A stretch of 64,000 nucleotides of DNA from Roseicyclus sp. (GTDB lineage: Bacteria > Pseudomonadota > Alphaproteobacteria > Rhodobacterales > Rhodobacteraceae): positions 372,001 through 436,000 of the forward strand of contig JAGYJU010000020.1 of NCBI GenBank assembly GCA_018401965.1, given 5' to 3'. Shown piece by piece: positions 62,854-64,000 of the stretch. The translations under genes were made by a program, and so were the position numbers. The first letter of the stretch is position 1. Each line of letters opens with the position of its first letter. The notes beneath the pieces were generated by a model. The model did no database searches. It had not been told where the DNA came from and saw nothing but the letters and a program-made list of their open reading frames with translations.

Positions 62854-63627
62854 ATGGGTAACGAACGTGCAGGGTTTCTTGATCGCTTTGGCCTGTCCCG
62901 AACCCTGAACCGCTGGGATCGGGCGCTGCAATCGCCCGGCAATCTGACACCCGGCGATCTGTCGGCGATGCATGGCCAGATGCGCGCAACCCGCAACCGC
63001 ATCGATGCGCTGGCCGCGCGCACGGAAACCGAAATGCTCGCCCGTGCGCGGCCCGATGACGGGATCGACCGCCCCGATCAATGCGACTGGGCCGAACGTG
63101 CCGCACCTTGGCGCCAAAAGATCACCCCGCGCGGCCATGTCCAACCCGGATCGCCGCTCAAGATCGGCGGTGGCGTCACGCTGTTTCACGATGCCGCCCA
63201 TGCCGACCTGACCCTGCGGCAAGACCCGGTGCCATCCGCTATCCGCGGCCCGGCCTTTGGCCTTGTGATCGAGGTCTACCGGTTCGACGGATCGTTCCTG
63301 TCACTGGTGCAAGATCTGCCGGATGCCGCGATCCGGGGTTTGACGCTGAACCATTTCATCGCCGTGCACCTGCGTGTCGCGCGCGAACATCCGATCGAGA
63401 TCTACGCACGGTTGAACGTGCAGCATGGCCCGAACCACGAACAGATCGTTCGCCAGTTCGATATTCGGGGCGACCTTGGCCGCGCCGAATTCGACCTTGC
63501 CTATACCAAGATCAACGAGAAACGCCTTGAAAAAGCATGGCTCGACCTGATCCTCGAAGGCCCGGAAATGAACCGGCTGGCGATCTGGGACATGGTTTTG
63601 CTGCGCGCGCCCCGCGCCGATATCTAG
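62854..63627 (+). CDS. DUF6478-like conserved hypothetical protein
   Basis: 257 residues from ATG 62854. No signal peptide or membrane helix. An N-terminal helical part (RFGLSRTLNRWDRALQSP) precedes a beta-rich region (GLVIEVYRFDGSFLSLVQDL; LRVAREHPIEIYARLNVQ). I associate it with a protein family common in Rhodobacteraceae (DUF6478), without a known function. Confidence 0.75.
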   Translation: MGNERAGFLDRFGLSRTLNRWDRALQSPGNLTPGDLSAMHGQMRATRNRIDALAARTETEMLARARPDDGIDRPDQCDWAERAAPWRQKITPRGHVQPGSPLKIGGGVTLFHDAAHADLTLRQDPVPSAIRGPAFGLVIEVYRFDGSFLSLVQDLPDAAIRGLTLNHFIAVHLRVAREHPIEIYARLNVQHGPNHEQIVRQFDIRGDLGRAEFDLAYTKINEKRLEKAWLDLILEGPEMNRLAIWDMVLLRAPRADI

Positions 63628-63640
63628 GAAAGGATGCCTG

Positions 63641-64000
63641 ATGCAGGATGAAACCCTGACCCGCGTACGGCTTTTGGCCGGTCGCTACGAAGGCTTTTTC
63701 GCGGGCAGCCCTGACACCGGCATAGAGGCGCTGGTCGCCGGTCAGGTCATCGCCGTGGCGCAGGTCATGCCGGACCCAACCACGCCGGGCCGATGCCGCG
63801 TCGCCATCGACCTGCCCGCAACGGTGATCGGGGACGGTGTGCAGGTCATCACGCTTCGATCTACCGTATCGGGGGCCGCGCTCGACCGGATCACGCTGAT
63901 GGCGGGCGCGGCACTGGACGAAGATATTCGTGCCGATCTGGCGTTGTTGCGCGACGAACTGGAACTGCTCAAACGGGCCTTTCGCAGGCATTGTTCCGAA
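63641..64000 (+). CDS. Hypothetical protein, 3' truncated by the window end
   Basis: ATG at 63641, 13 bases after the previous stop and preceded by GAAAGGA; open to the last base (120 codons). Visible part begins MQDETLTRVRLLAGRYEGFF and ends with a charged, probably coiled segment (RADLALLRDELELLKRAFR). It seems cotranscribed with the DUF6478-like gene. Not recognised. Confidence 0.7.
   Translation, partial: MQDETLTRVRLLAGRYEGFFAGSPDTGIEALVAGQVIAVAQVMPDPTTPGRCRVAIDLPATVIGDGVQVITLRSTVSGAALDRITLMAGAALDEDIRADLALLRDELELLKRAFRRHCSE

Noticed and set aside
60295..63222. 975-codon minus-strand open frame
   Set aside because: Antisense to ilvD and the lipoprotein gene; a composition artefact.

Overview
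The window is GC-rich, densely packed alphaproteobacterial chromosome carrying most of a photosynthesis gene cluster (PGC). Gene content and order fit an aerobic anoxygenic phototroph of the Rhodobacteraceae/Roseobacter group: pufQBALMC with pufC and no pufX, the oxygen-dependent cyclase acsF and no bchE, crtA beside bchIDO, ppsR-ppaA beside bchFNBHLM-lhaA-puhABC, and hemA-cycA inside the cluster. The genus cannot be fixed from sequence reading alone.

Layout. 1-6949 (+): bchY (5' end probably outside the window), bchZ and pufQBALMC, closed by an intrinsic terminator. 7120-9039 (+): dxs. 9043-15823 (-): an exported protein of unknown function, then idi-bchP-(BCH-family MFS gene)-bchG and the regulators ppsR and ppaA. 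16139-32187 (+): a long, mostly overlapping operon bchF-N-B-H-L-M-lhaA-puhA-B-C-orf-acsF-puhE-hemA, followed by cycA. 32257-36567 (-): crtA-bchI-bchD-bchO. 36702-39768 (+): crtI-crtB-tspO. A shared bidirectional terminator marks the right end of the PGC. 39836-45210 (-): the housekeeping operon rimP-nusA-ylxR-infB. 45456-64000: ordinary accessory and housekeeping genes (formaldehyde detoxification frmA and fghA, NYN/LOTUS protein, TetR, AEC and MFS transporters, zapE, two HupE-like proteins, folC, accD, ilvD, a lipoprotein, a DUF6478-like protein and a truncated last ORF).

The PGC genes together give one pathway. dxs and idi supply isoprenoid precursors; hemA makes ALA; bchHDI, bchM, acsF, bchNBL, bchF, bchYZ, bchG and bchP act in bacteriochlorophyll a synthesis; crtB, crtI and crtA make and oxidise carotenoids; puf and puh genes encode LH1, the reaction centre and assembly factors; cycA encodes the soluble electron donor. 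PpsR-type operators (TGT-N12-ACA) lie in the ppaA/bchF and crtA/crtI divergent regions and at the bchG start, consistent with aerobic/light repression by PpsR with PpaA as partner.

Two points need care. First, five genes (bchY, pufC, bchB, crtB and a lipoprotein gene near 62 kb) carry seven single-base indels as sequenced, several in short G or C runs; the homologous protein continues on both sides of each, so sequencing or assembly error is the likeliest cause, although real decay of phototrophy cannot be excluded. Second, I found no clearly new multi-gene system. The most interesting signals are a triheme PufC, an intergenic-repeat-like sequence inside the BchB linker, operator/promoter overlaps, and a terminator-like hairpin in the rimP leader.
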